From Thysanoteuthis rhombus (Eukaryota; Mollusca; Cephalopoda; Oegopsida; Thysanoteuthidae): 64,000 nucleotides of DNA. The translations under genes and the position numbers were made by a program. Shown here piece by piece: positions 10,634 to 20,479 of the stretch (positions are counted from its first letter, which is position 1; the number at the start of each line of letters is the position of its first letter). The stretch spans positions 50,114,054 through 50,178,053 of the forward strand of contig OY735207.1 of the NCBI GenBank assembly GCA_963457665.1, in the 5' to 3' direction. Below the pieces are notes generated by a model. The model was not told the DNA's origin, made no database searches, and worked only from the letters and a program-made list of their open reading frames with translations.

Positions 10634-10729
10634 CAGTTGGTCTGTCACAGAATAACCTTCAAATTCACTATCTGTACTGATTTGACTGATTTGGAGTGTG
10701 TCCCCATCTTGGTTTTCTCCGTTCAACAA
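10634..10729 (-). CDS. DIXDC1: Dixin linker exon, acidic and symmetric
   Basis: Seen: acceptor TTGTTTTGTAG, donor GTAAGTC, 96 bases, 32 codons: LLNGENQDGDTLQISQIS, then TDSEFEGYSVTDQL. LLNG followed by an acidic run recalls the vertebrate Dixin LLNGSLPEDEQE segment between two parts of the coiled-coil. No heptad pattern, so probably a flexible break. Being a multiple of three and phase 0 at both ends, it could be skipped without breaking the frame. Confidence 0.85.
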
Positions 10730-11249
10730 CTACAAAACAAGGTGGAAATATGATTATACGATTAAATGATAAACATACATCAGAATAACAGTAATAAACA
10801 AGAGTTAATAATTATATAAATATACATATTTTTCCCTCTGGCATATAAGTCGCACATTAATGAAAAAAGTGCAAATACGAAGGAAGCTGTTTATCATAAT
10901 CATATATAATGTTACCGAAATCAGACAGTTCCCAAAACTATCTAAAATGCATCCAAAATTTTTTAAAATACTTTTCATAATGTAAATCAAAAATATTTCA
11001 TGAAGTTGTTCATAATTATGAATTTAATGAAATTACAATATATTTATTACAATGAGTATAAATTGTTCTGATATTTATACCCTTTTTACAGATTTTACAA
11101 GTATAAAAATATAAAAGCTGCAGGGGTAATGGAGTCCACAGAGTTGCCCACTGTAACTTCTCACTAACACTTGAACCCAAATCAGCTGATACAACAAATG
11201 AAGACCAATTACACAATAGTAAATTGCACTAATTCATCTCTTTAATAGT

Positions 11250-11600
11250 TACTTATCAAGCTTGGCTTAGTCTGGCACAAGGCCACAGTAGTTGGATACA
11301 TTGTGAAGATCCAACATACTACACTAGTGACTTAGACTGTCAGAAGAATTTGCTATCTATCATTTAACAATAGACAGTGATATAAACATAGCTATTTACT
11401 AAGTCAAGTACAAGACCACAAGTATGGAGCACCCGGTAAGGATCAAACTCACTATTCAGTAGTAATGATCTGAGACTAGCTTGCTAACCACTACTCCATA
11501 GCAATGCATTAGTTTACTAAGCTTAACTTAGTCTGGCACAAAACCAAACATTTTGAGCATTCAGCAAAGACTGAACTTATTACAGTAGTAATGAATATTT
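11250..11600 (-). mobile_element. tRNA-derived SINE (family M)
   Basis: On the minus strand, 11400-11510 reads GGAGTAGTGGTTAGCAAGCT, then about 30 bases later GAGTTTGATCCTTACC and GGGTGCTCC. These look like an A box and a B box of a tRNA promoter with the spacing of a long-variable-arm tRNA. The flank repeats a short unit (CTTAG(T/A)CTGGCACAA at 11265 and 11530). No full cloverleaf, so a SINE head rather than a gene. Confidence 0.5.
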
Positions 11601-12019
11601 ATCTAACTTCCCACCATGACAAAATATGACAAATTTATTGTGGGAGCCCTTTTGCATACAAGTGAGTAGAGACAAGATTGTCAGGTTCTCTTGACACTTT
11701 CATTCTGGTAAGTCTGAGGCATCAGGGATTAAACTGAACCCTATTCTTCTTAGAGCAATGGGGGGGGGGTTACAGCTTGGGGAACAAGTCCCCTGGAACT
11801 AAACATTATACTTTGGATGGAGGGAGGGTAACAGGGAAATCCTGTGCCAGTTTACTAATGGTTTCATACAGACATAACTCAATGACAAAGTGCCCAACAT
11901 TAGTTCAATATTGTCTTTGATTTTAACAAGAGTCATCAACTCTTAATTTCATGAACTGTTCGATATCACTCCTAAATGACAGTATAAAAAACAATGGAAC
12001 TCTTCAGTGAATATTTCTT

Positions 12020-12425
12020 TAAAAATCAAAAAACTTTTGGCAGCATGCTGAGTCATGGATGATCAATTATAGAATAAGAAAAAGGTGTGATCATGGAAGA
12101 GTTACTTTTCTCATCTTTTGTTGGGTAGAGATAACTAAATAACAAAAGAATTTTCAAAAAAAAAAAAAATATGATTACCACTGGACATGAACAATTTGGC
12201 ATGAATTTACATTGCAAATTGACCTACCACTAAAAACTTGGTTTTTTTTTTTAAATAAAAGATTTTCTACTCATGATAAAGAGTAAACGTTTCATTAGAT
12301 TTCAGCCCTCTAGCTCTATTAGTGCAGCCTGTACACTTCATACCTACATACATATATAGCTAGCTAGCCAACCAGACCAGCTGGAAAACTGGATAAACAT
12401 ATGACAGTTTGGAGTGACAGTTTCT
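12020..12425 (+). repeat. Family-B composite repeat, copy 1
   Basis: GGCAGCATGCTGAGTCATGG, GATCAATTATAG and CATCTTTTGTTGGG, then TCAGCCCTCTAGCTC and CATACATATATAGCTAGC. The same order of blocks occurs at 31056-31460. The first half alone recurs at 21190-21350, 26932-27068 (minus), 37357-37500 and 62735-62875 (minus). No protein coding. Confidence 0.65.
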
Positions 12426-12554
12426 GATTTACCCAAATGTGGTCAGGGAGGGAAGGGAGATAACTTATTAGTTGATTTTAAAATTCAAATTTTTTAATAT
12501 GAATTCAAGAGTTATGATTGAATGAGTTTTTTGGTCAATGGTACTTATTCGTTT

Positions 12555-13016
12555 TGTTATGTTTGTTTTTTCTGCAACATTCAGGCTTATCCATTCTACA
12601 GCCTTCTTCAGGTATACTATCCATTTGTAAAGAGAAGAACCATTTTTCCTGTACTGCCAAGTAAAAAGGAGTAGGAAACAGAATTTTTTTCTTTTTTGTT
12701 AGCAGTAACATTTGTAATATAGGTCGCAGATGTTTTTAATTCCTTTAATAGTTAAATTTTGTTGAATTCCATACTGTGTCCCTGCTGAGATAGACCCATG
12801 TGGATTTCAATGGTGTGGCTTTCGCTACTCAATGGGGACTTAGTATGGAATTCTTTGTTTAATAAAGAAAATATTTAAAAACATCTGCAACCCACATCAC
12901 AAGTCTTGTGATATGAAGAAAAAATTCTGCTGTTTTATCACTTTACAAATGGATAGTACACCTGAAGAAGGCCATAGAATGGATCAGCCAAAACATTGTG
13001 GAAACAACAAAACAGC
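12555..13016. mobile_element. 460-bp foldback, Penelope-like candidate
   Basis: Seen: outer arms 12555-12632 and 12941-13016 are inverted copies (CTTTACAAATGGATAGTA, CCTGAAGAAGGC), and inner arms 12723-12783 and 12834-12893 are inverted copies (GAATTCCATACT, GCAGATGTTTTTAA). Each outer arm has CTGAAGA-AGGC ... GCC(T/A)(G/A)AA, close to a hammerhead core with stem II AGGC/GCCT. A 94-residue ORF at 12913-13197 over the right arm is not a recognisable protein. Confidence 0.55.
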
Positions 13017-13084
13017 AAAGAATGAGTCCAATTGTGCAAAAAACTTTTATCAATGCAATGTTTCTTTTTTTTTATCAGTTGGAC

Positions 13085-13285
13085 ATAAATTTTTTTCCCC
13101 CGAGGGTATCAGCCAAGATGCTGCCATGCTGGCCCATGAGGTGTCGGTAGAGAGTGAGGGGGATATATCCTTTTTCAAGGGTATTAGAGTGGATTGAAGA
13201 CATACTGTCTCAGCTGCAGTTTGAACTCAGCTTGCCAGTCCCATTCTCCACGCCGTTGATCACTCAACCATCTCACACAATGAAA
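13085..13285 (-). repeat. Family-D repeat, minus copy
   Basis: CAAGGGTATTAGAGTGGATT, then GTCTCAGCTGCAGTTTGAAC and GCTTGCCAGTCCCATTC, inverted relative to 7075-7265 and matching 43915-44065. Confidence 0.65.
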
Positions 13286-13338
13286 GTTAACATTTAATGA
13301 AGAAGGAAATGAAAATGGCAAGTAAGAATAGTGCCTAC

Positions 13339-13481
13339 CAAGTCTTGTAGCCTGAGAATGTCCTTCTTTGCTTGCTTCATCGTATCAGCCAAATCATCAT
13401 ATTCTTTCATCAGGTCACTGTATTGTTGTTGGTCAAGGACAACGGTACAGTCTGGTCCATATTCCACGGAATCTTCACTGT
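13339..13481 (-). CDS. DIXDC1: Dixin exon: start of coiled-coil region
   Basis: Seen: acceptor GTGAACTTCAG, donor GTAGGC. 48 codons read DSEDSVEYGPDCTVVLDQQQ, then YSDLMKEYDDLADTMKQ, AKKDILRLQDL. The second half has heptad-like hydrophobic spacing (L, M, Y, L, M, I, L, L). It lines up with the vertebrate segment that precedes the Dixin coiled-coil (an EQQEYLEKEMEEAKKMISGLQ-like stretch). From this exon's 3' end onward every splice junction in the window is in phase 0. A plus-strand ORF over the same bases is an antisense shadow. Confidence 0.9.
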
Positions 13482-14029
13482 CTGAAGTTCACAGAAAACA
13501 ACATGTTACAGAAAAAAAAAAAAAACATACAACATGAATTGTAAGGTTAACACTTAATGTCATGAACCAGTTGATACTATTCCTAATCAACAGTGGAATT
13601 CAGTTAATAGGATAAAAAAAATAATGAAACTCTGAAGTGAATAGAATTGAAAAAAATTTTAAAAATAAAAATATTTAAAGGCGGAAGGGAGGTAACTTCA
13701 GTCAGTAGCTATCCCCCATGATATCAACATTAACAACTCTTTATGGCTTTGAAAGTTGAAGGGAGGTCACATCCATATATACAGACAATTTAATGAGGTT
13801 ATGCTGTATGGCTCTCGAATTAGACAGTCACACATGGACAGACATTTGTTGAATTATAGGATTTTAGAAAAACTTTTCCTGTACCATGAGGCTATCGCAA
13901 TATGATAATGATGTAATATGCTCTATGGAAGGAGGAGGAAAGTGATCATATAATCAAGTATCATTTCAAATTTTGAAAAAAAAGAAGAAAAAAAGAGAAA
14001 AAGAATAGGAAAGAACAATTTTTCCTTAC
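13482..14029 (-). other. Dixin intron with family-E copy
   Basis: Family-E related sequence 13541-13720 (AACACTTAATGTCATGAACC, ATCAACAGTGGAATTC). The rest is AT-rich without features. Confidence 0.65.
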
Positions 14030-14187
14030 CATGGATAAATCCAGCAGATCGACTCCGTGGCATCCCATCCATATCAAAATCACCAGTGTCTCCTGTACTT
14101 AAAGGGCGTTTGTTTGCTGGGTGAGACTTGAGTCTCATCATTCGAGCTTGCATCGAAGCAAGATCAGTCGTCAAGTGAGAACCAGGC
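14030..14187 (-). CDS. DIXDC1: Dixin linker exon, Ser/Arg- and Met-rich
   Basis: Seen: acceptor TTTGTCTGCAG, donor GTAAGG. After completion of a Gly codon, 52 codons run PGSHLTTDLASMQARMMRLK, SHPANKRPLSTGDTGDFDM, DGMPRSRSAGFIH, ending one base into the next codon. The segment is predicted to be largely disordered from composition (Ser, Pro, Asp, Arg). The RSRSAGF motif looks like a basophilic kinase or 14-3-3 type site, but that is inference. Exon phases agree with neighbours. Not strongly conserved, so the call rests on splice sites and frame continuity. Confidence 0.8.
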
Positions 14188-14514
14188 CTGCAGACAAACA
14201 GACAGACATACTTTATTTTAGTCGAGACACGGCAAGACAAACAAAACCAAACATTGCGTGGGACATTTTATTTGCAGAGATAAAGTGCAGTGAATAGTTG
14301 CAGTCATTAGTAAAGTAGTGTTTGATTACTTTGTAGCAAAAGGAGTGGAGCAAATAGACAATAAATAGTATCTTTGGCAATTCATTTGGTGGGGGATGGG
14401 ATGGTGGCTATACATTTCTGCACAACAACACCTGTAAAGTCACTGATCATATAATTACTGTATATGCTGATATACGAGACTGACATTTAATTTTTTTTCT
14501 TCTAACTATGCAAA

Positions 14515-14655
14515 TATAACAGTGCTTCCAATGTACTGGTATTATGAGTAAGGAGCCATCTACCAAAGCTCGATACGGACAATTAAGAACTGCAGTGAGT
14601 GGTAGTTCTCCAAATACCCGTGTAAACCATTCGTTTTATAGTGCTACATATATAT
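14515..14655 (+). repeat. Family-L repeat, copy 1
   Basis: CCAATGTACTGGTATTATGA, CCATCTACCAAAGCTCG and GTGGTAGTTC(T)CCAAATACC also occur in the same order at 63595-63738, 49 kb away. Class unknown. Confidence 0.65.
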
Positions 14656-14944
14656 CAGAAATGGCTTTTTCCCCTCTTTTTTTGATATATACTTCATATC
14701 TTACACAGTAAGATCTTTGCACAGTCTTTAAAAAAACATTTATGCTAAAATTCCAGAAATGATTTTGAAATGAAAAAAAAACCCAAAAAAACTAGGATTT
14801 TTTGTCTTGTGGAGAAAAATATAAAATGTTTTTCAATGACAAAAGAATGAAAAAATTCATCCCTATGCAGAAATTTTTATTATATTACTAGTTTACCCTA
14901 CACTTGCAATGCAGTGAAATTTCTATAGAAAAATAGATAAAGAT

Positions 14945-15200
14945 AAATAAAAGAGGATGCAGTAGAAAATATTTGTGCATACCTTATCCCTTTTTGACAT
15001 ATGACACCAATCCATGTTTGTAAAACATTTAGGTAAAAACATGGCCGGACAGATCAAGATTGAATGGGATAAGGGAAAGGATTAGGAGGTACAGGAGAAG
15101 GGTGAGAGAGGAACAGAGACAATGGAGTCGTAGTTGACAACACCCATGGAATTTCCATAGGAGCAGCAAGTATCAATAATTCTCATGAAGATTTCAAAGA
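14945..15200 (+). repeat. Family-I unit, single copy
   Basis: GAGGATGCAGTAGAAAATAT, GATAAGGGAAAGGATTAGGA, GGTGAGAGAGGAAC, ACCCATGGAATTTCCATAGG. It matches 60230-60310 and the tandem at 60630-61090. Confidence 0.65.
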
Positions 15201-15329
15201 TTTTTGCAGTAAATACAATCAGAATTAGGTCAAAATTGCGAGGACATATGTAGTCGGAGTAAGCGCTAAACAATTAAAGATGTAGTCACTCAATTACCAA
15301 CACAGTAGTAGATAAGTAGAGAAAGAGAG

Positions 15330-15835
15330 TATTACAAATAAAGAACATGAGAGAGAGAAGTAACATGAGAGTAAGAGAGAGAGAGAGAAGTAACATGAGA
15401 GTGAGAGAGAGAGAGAGAAGTAACATGAGAGTGAGAGAGAGAGAGAGAAGTAACATGAGAGTAAGAGAGAGAGAGAAAAGTAACATGAGAGTAAGAGAGA
15501 GAGAGAGAAGTAACATGAGAGTAAGAGAGAGAGAGAGAAGTAACATGAGAGTGAGAGAGAGAGAAGTATGAGAGTAAGAGAGAGAGAGAAAAGTAACATG
15601 AGAGTAAGAGAGAGAGAGAAAAGTAACATGAGAGTAAGAGAAAGAGAGAGAAGTAACATGAGAGTAAGAGAGAGAGAGAGAAGTAACATATATGAGAGTA
15701 AGAGAGAGAGAGAAGTAACATGAATGAGAGTAAGAGAGAGAGAAAAGACATGACAGTGAGAGAGAGAGAGAAGACATGACAGTGAGAGAGAGAGAGAAGA
15801 CATGAGAGAGTGTGACTGAGAAAATATGAGAGAGG
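15330..15835 (+). repeat. Tandem array, unit about 31 bases, GA-rich
   Basis: About 15 units built on AAGTAACATGAGAGTAAG followed by GAGAGAGAG, mostly 31 bases in the first part. The long ORFs in it on both strands (for example 74 residues plus, 185-187 minus) are translations of the repeat, not genes. Confidence 0.95.
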
Positions 15836-15899
15836 GACAGCAACTGAGGAAACAGAGAATGAGAGAGAGAACAATGAAATGCAGGAGAGATACAATATT

Positions 15900-16140
15900 A
15901 GAGAAAGAGAGAGAGAGAGAACATTAGAGAGGGAGAAAAAGAAAGAACATTAGAGAGGGAGAGAAAGAAAGAACATTAGAGAGGGAGAGAAAGAAAGAAC
16001 ATTAGAGAGGGAGAGAAAGAAAGAACATTAGAGAGGGAGAGAAAGAAAGAACATTAGAGAGGGAGAGAAAGAAAGAACATTAGAGAGGGAGAGAAAGAAA
16101 GAACATTAGAGAGGGAGAGAAAAAAAGAGCATAACAAAGC
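15900..16140 (+). repeat. Tandem array, unit about 25 bases, GA-rich
   Basis: About eight units of AACATTAGAGAGGGAGAGAA plus AGAAAG. Directly follows the 31-base array and shares its purine strand. Confidence 0.95.
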
Positions 16141-16301
16141 GAGAGAGAGAGTGTATTACTAAACGAGGGAGACAACATTACAGAGCATGAGAGAACATTA
16201 GAGATAGACAATATTAGAGAGAACATCAAAGAGCAAGAAAGAATATAAGAAAGAGAAAGCTTTAGTGATTGACATTTAAATGAAATGTCTTAATTGCTCA
16301 C

Positions 16302-16381
16302 CCATAATCTCTGTAACTTGTTCCATGTTTGTTGGCTCTTGATACAAATCTGCGGGCCGTTGCCAAGGTAACAGCAGCACT
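16302..16381 (-). CDS. DIXDC1: Dixin linker exon
   Basis: Seen: acceptor TTTTCCTTTCAG and donor GTGAGC. 80 bases give SAAVTLATARRFVSRANKHG, TSYRDY and two bases of the next Gly codon. The Ala-rich stretch followed by a Ser/Arg segment and RDY resembles the vertebrate Dixin linker (Ala-rich run, then a SGRDVFRY-type motif), and the phases fit both neighbours, which supports it despite low conservation. No catalytic or structural motif is expected here. Confidence 0.82.
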
Positions 16382-17039
16382 CTGAAAGGAAAAATATGAT
16401 GATAACCTGCAGTGAGATGTTTAAGTATGTTTAAGCTCTCACAATACACATCAATAAGTGAAAGGACCCTGATGTATCTGTTTATTATTAGATGCACTAA
16501 CATCTCTAACATCAGTTGTCATCACTGACTGACATACCAAAATCTTCATTACCTCCCTTGCACAGTATTGTCAATTTAGATGTTGCCAAGTTATGTTCAT
16601 GTCTCAGTTTTTTCAACTAAGATGTTTTTCATTAAAATCTAGATGTTTTGGGTTGCATCTAGGTGTCAGAAATTGCTATTTAGATGATTTTTGATGAAAT
16701 AAGTAATATTTTTATTTAATTCATAGAAATAAGATAAGTAATATTTTTGATAAATCAAGAAATGTCTTAATGAAATAATTTTTGAAGATCAAAGTTGCAT
16801 TTGATTTATGTAATTAGTGATATATTTCCTCAATTATAGATATATATCTGGAGAATCTAGATGTTTCTGATTCAATTTTAGATGCAAACTTTTTAAAAAA
16901 AGTTGGCAATACTGCTCTTGTTTGATCTCCACACAAGAAAAGAAATAGAGCATCTATGGCCTAACTTTCTGGCTTGTTATCACAACTTGATTCAGGCTGT
17001 TGAGCTATGGCAAACAATGCAGATAAAGAAGGAGGAATA

Positions 17040-17350
17040 AGCTCTTGGTTTATAATAATGGTTTACAATACTTCATCTAATAAAAATAAATGATAAAAAG
17101 ATAATTGCTTTGCTGATACACAAATGAAATCAAACATGGTGCTGGAGAGATCAGATTGGAGATTAGATTTGATCTCCTGCAAAGCTGTAGGGTTCTCATA
17201 GCTCAGATGATAAAGCAGCTTCTCTTTGACAAAATGGATGTGAGAGTTAATTTTTGATTTCCAATCCACACGGTTTACTCACTGCCATAGATCAGAGTTA
17301 AGTTGCGATAGAAAAAATCAACTAAAAAATTGAACTGAAGGAAAACTGGA
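17040..17350 (+). mobile_element. Family-A tRNA-derived SINE pieces
   Basis: A tail piece (TTTACAATACTTCATCTAAT) at 17060-17085 is followed by a head with an A-box-like TCATAGCTCAGATGATAAAG at 17196 and body TTTACTCACTGCCATAGATC ... GTTGCGATAGAAAAAATCAA. Family members lie at 18011-18265, 35511-35760, 41668-41800 and 60318-60600. Confidence 0.55.
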
Positions 17351-17369
17351 CATCACAGTCAATGATTAA

Positions 17370-17660
17370 ACAGCCATAGCGTCAAAATTTGAAGTCATGT
17401 AAAAAAGTTCAATCGAAGATTAAATATGGTCAGAATAAATTCTATTTATGAACCTGATATTTCTACTGGAAAATATCTGAAAGTAAAAAAAATCTAAAAA
17501 CATTGATTATGGAGAATTTAGATGTTATTACTGAACCTGTCAAAATAAAGCCCAGGATAAAAAAAGCTAGAACGGGTATAGTAGAGTACTGATGCCAATT
17601 TTTAAGTCTGTGGACAAAACGTTATGGCCAGCTATACCGGAACTCACAAACACACATACT
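17370..17660 (+). repeat. Family-H repeat, copy 1
   Basis: AATATGGTCAGAATAAATTC, GAATTTAGATGTTAT, CTGATGCCAATTTTTAAGTC and TATGGCCAGCTATACCGGAA. The second copy is at 20480-20920 in the same orientation. Confidence 0.65.
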
Positions 17661-17822
17661 TACAAAAAAAGAGAACTCTTTGCCATATTTGGCATACACA
17701 CTCAATGAACCTAGGAAAAGTTCTAAGTAAAATATATATACAACACCATATGACCAACTAGTTGCAATTATTATACACTGATTTACTTGGTCTACTGTCC
17801 TCAGATTGGTTTTTATAGTCAA

Positions 17823-17858
17823 GACATTTCGGCTGTTGTATGCACTGATCCTCTTCAG
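17823..17858 (-). ncRNA. Hammerhead-ribozyme-like motif (Penelope type)
   Basis: On the minus strand: CTGAAGAGGATCAGTGCATA, then CAACAGCCGAAATGTC. CTGANGA and GAAA core blocks are both present with GG/CC at the base of stem II. Known: this kind of motif is frequent in Penelope-like terminal repeats. Position 3' of GAAA is T rather than the usual C, and stems I and III were not verified, so activity is doubtful. Confidence 0.4.
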
Positions 17859-18010
17859 TAGCCTGTCATAGTTGGTAACCTTCTAGGAATTTCAAACTGA
17901 ATCTCTTATTCAGAAGTAAATTGTGCTTGTTCAGCTGTCCAAGCTAAAGAAAAACCTCTTATCAATCTATCCCGTAGATCAAATAAAGGCCTGTTTTCAT
18001 TCCATTTTTT

Positions 18011-18265
18011 ATTAAAGCATTGTTAACCACTACTAACAATTTTTGACTAGTATTTCTCCCAACTTGATTTTATTTTTAGTTGCTTTCTTATCGCAACTTA
18101 CGGGCTGTCGGTTTAAGGTACAAAGTAAACAGTGCAGATCCAGAATAAAGGATAAATTCTTGGGGAGACTCAAACCAACGTCCTTTTTGCCACAGAGAAG
18201 TCTGGAAAAATTTAGCAGCTGCTCTTATAGAGCCACAAGAACTCCGCAAGAAAGATCAGCAAAGA
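18011..18265 (-). mobile_element. Family-A tRNA-derived SINE, head to tail
   Basis: On the minus strand: CTATAAGAGCAGCTGCTAAA (A-box-like), GGTTTGAGTCTCCCC (B-box-like), then GTTTAC ... GTTGCGATAAGAAAGCAAC and the tail. The best-preserved copy with both promoter boxes. Confidence 0.6.
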
Positions 18266-18901
18266 ATAAAGGGTTGGTTTAAAGATTAAATTTGTTCTTC
18301 TGCCAACCGTACAGTTTTCGTAACTCAGTCCGTAGAAGCAGCTGGTACTGTTAACCAGGCTTCCAAGTTGCAAAAGTAACATGAACTTGAGTCTCACTGA
18401 AAGCTTATTTCGTATAAGCGCTGTTTACACACTGATATAAACTGAAGGCTTGATTAGGTTGCAATAAAAAGCAATGAAAAAATTTTAATCAAAGAAAACA
18501 CTCATAAAAAAATTAAAAATAATAGCCTGATATGTTTATAAATTTGCTAAGCACAATGTGTTTTGCTTTCAGCAATTCTTGTATCTTTTTGATCCTTTTT
18601 TTTGTCTTTATGGTTCTCATTCTGTCATTTCTCAAACTTGCCAAGTAGGTTTCTCACCATCTTCCTCCACTTCTCATGCCTCTGATGCACCCTGTGGATG
18701 TAAAATTCTCGAAGCTTTGTTTCCTCATTATGTTTCCCCAAAATCTCAATTATCTCTTCCTGATTAGCAGTAGATTACTTGTAGTTCCTACTCTCCTTGA
18801 AACTACTGCATTTGACACAAGCTCTGTCCAAGATAAGCTCAAACCACATCTCATCAGTAAAACCATATCTCAGTTGCTTCAAGTCTTTCCTCCATTTGAC
18901 T

Positions 18902-19330
18902 AAAAAGCACTCGGAGAGCACATACCTTTGCGGGTGGAGTATTGTGCACGGATCCACTCCAAACAGTTCTTCTGTAGCCTATTGTCCACCTTCCCACAAA
19001 ATCTGATAGAAATTCATTGAGAACTATTGAAGATATTGTGTGGGCAGAAAAGAAATTCTGGCAAGAATATGTGATTTTGATGTATAACTAGGACATGGGG
19101 GTGGGTAATTGTGCATAAATCCACCCCAATATTTAAACAGTTTTTTCTGCAGATTATTGTCCACCTTTCCATGAAATTTCATAGAAAATCTGAGAGCTTT
19201 CAGTGATGTTGTGTTGACAGAAATGAAATTTTGGCCATATCATGTGGTCTGGACATTTAACTACAATCTAAGGAGGTAATTGTGCATGAATCTGTCCCCA
19301 AATTTAAGTTTCCCTGTAGTCTGTTTTTAA
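18902..19330 (+). repeat. Family-C repeat, copy 1
   Basis: Begins AAAAGCACTCGGAGAGCACA and continues CACCTTCCCACAAAATCTGA, ATTCATTGAGAACTATTG, AGATATTGTGTGGGCAG; the inner part is repeated imperfectly at 19080-19330. Other copies (43388, 46918, 52310, 58352) are all in the same orientation. Confidence 0.65.
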
Positions 19331-19663
19331 AAAAATCTCTGAAAATAGCTGAAAATAACATTACACTTGCTATATAAAATGTTGAAAATAATGTTTTAGC
19401 TTTTTAAATTCAGACACTTTTTCTCACATAATTTTTTTCTTTTAAGAATTGATTTAAAAAAAAGAATCATACGACATAGTGCAACATAAAAAAAGGTGGG
19501 GAGGAATTCCTCTTTTTTTCTCCCACCCTCTTTACTCTTCCTTTCTTATAAACTCTTTGAATCAATTCGAATTTGGTCAGAACAAAAAAGTTTTTGGCAT
19601 TCACAGACCTTTTGACTTTCATCACAGGTAAAAAGTAGAATTTGATTTCTAACAAAAGCTTAC

Positions 19664-19806
19664 CTGGGCTATACTTGCCAAGGAACGGCCTCTGTTTGGG
19701 GATATGACTCCCGCGACAGATTGGTGCTTTACAGAGTTTGGTTTGAAATGAGCTGCTAAAGCCAGGACTAATCTCATAATACATTTGAGATTACCTTCAA
19801 CAATAT
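19664..19806 (-). CDS. DIXDC1: Dixin exon: end of CH domain and start of linker
   Basis: Seen: acceptor TTTTTTTTGCAG, donor GTAAGC after GCCCAG. With the G carried from the previous exon, 48 codons read DIVEGNLKCIMRLVLALAAH, FKPN, then a basic stretch with SPNRGRSLASIAQ. Known: the D-[IV]-V-[ED]-GNLK-IMRLVLALAAHFKP string is the final helix of the Dixin CH domain and is its most recognisable signature. The tail after FKPN belongs to the linker that carries an actin-binding segment in vertebrate Dixin; the Arg/Ser-rich composition here is compatible with that, but function is inferred. Ends in phase 0. Confidence 0.95.
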
Positions 19807-20119
19807 CTGCAAAAAAAACAAAACGACATTTAGAATAAAGATCACATTTAACATTTAGATTACTTTTAGTTGGAAATCATCAAATACAATAAGCATATAG
19901 AATGTCAACTCTAGGTCTGACTGTACCTAGGCAAATGTTTTTTTCAGATTTTTTACATTGTTTCTTAGATTTCTTTAGGTTATTAGTTGAGATTTTTCAG
20001 TGGTTCCCAAGATAAACTGCACCCCCCTTTTCCAGAGCTAACTCAGCCCCTCTCCAACTGCAGTTGCGGGGTCTGTGGTTTCCACTCGCTGCCTCAGGTA
20101 TATATTAGAAACCGTCAAC

Positions 20120-20250
20120 TGCCAACCAAAACCATCCAGCAACATAGGTTTCTTCCCTTTTAAGTAAGCAGTTCTGCTTGGCTATCTAACTATCTATATA
20201 TGTGTCATGTGTATAGGCAACATGAATGGAGCTAGAGGACTGAAAATTCT
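20120..20250 (-). repeat. Second half of the family-B composite, inverted
   Basis: Minus strand reads GAATTTTCAGTCCTCTAGCT, then AGAAACCTATGTTG, matching 31350-31440. Found without the first half. Confidence 0.5.
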
Positions 20251-20479
20251 CCTCGTATCTTTCATCCTTTATATTCTCCCTCCCACTCACCCTTGCAATG
20301 TAACGAACAAGGGTAGGAATAGAAGGAGAGCTTATGCTTGAATGGGAGCAAAAATGACTCAATCTCCACTACAATAGTCACTCATCCATTACTCTTTCTT
20401 CCCAAATCTGGAGTCTAAAAATAAAGTTAAAGTGGTAGTAGACCTCTAGAATATAGACGTATAGCAAAAGTAACCAATG

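Larger units (their letters stand above)
10730..13338 (-). other. Dixin intron with several repeat families
   Basis: Contains SINE M (11250-11600), a family-E piece (11934-12015), the composite family-B repeat (12020-12425), the foldback 12555-13016 and a family-D copy (13085-13285). 10730-11240 is plain AT-rich. Confidence 0.7.
14188..16301 (-). other. Dixin intron with satellite-like purine arrays
   Basis: Holds family-L repeat 14515-14655 (a second copy is at 63595-63738), family-I unit 14945-15200 and the purine arrays 15330-16140. Confidence 0.75.
16382..19663 (-). other. Dixin intron with SINE, PLE-like and family-C repeats
   Basis: Contains short TAGATG-rich sequence 16570-16880, family-A pieces 17040-17350 and 18011-18265, family-H copy 17370-17660, the hammerhead-like motif 17823-17858 and family-C copy 18902-19330. 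Confidence 0.7.

Noticed and set aside
12913-13197. 94-residue ORF with MDSTPEEGHRMDQPKHCGN
   Set aside because: It lies on the right arm of the foldback and runs into a family-D repeat; the other arm has no equivalent frame.
15330-15835. Regular 31-base units with constant spacing, like a CRISPR array; also long ORFs on both strands
   Set aside because: There are no unique spacers: the whole unit is repeated and GA-rich. Animal DNA. The ORFs are translations of the array.
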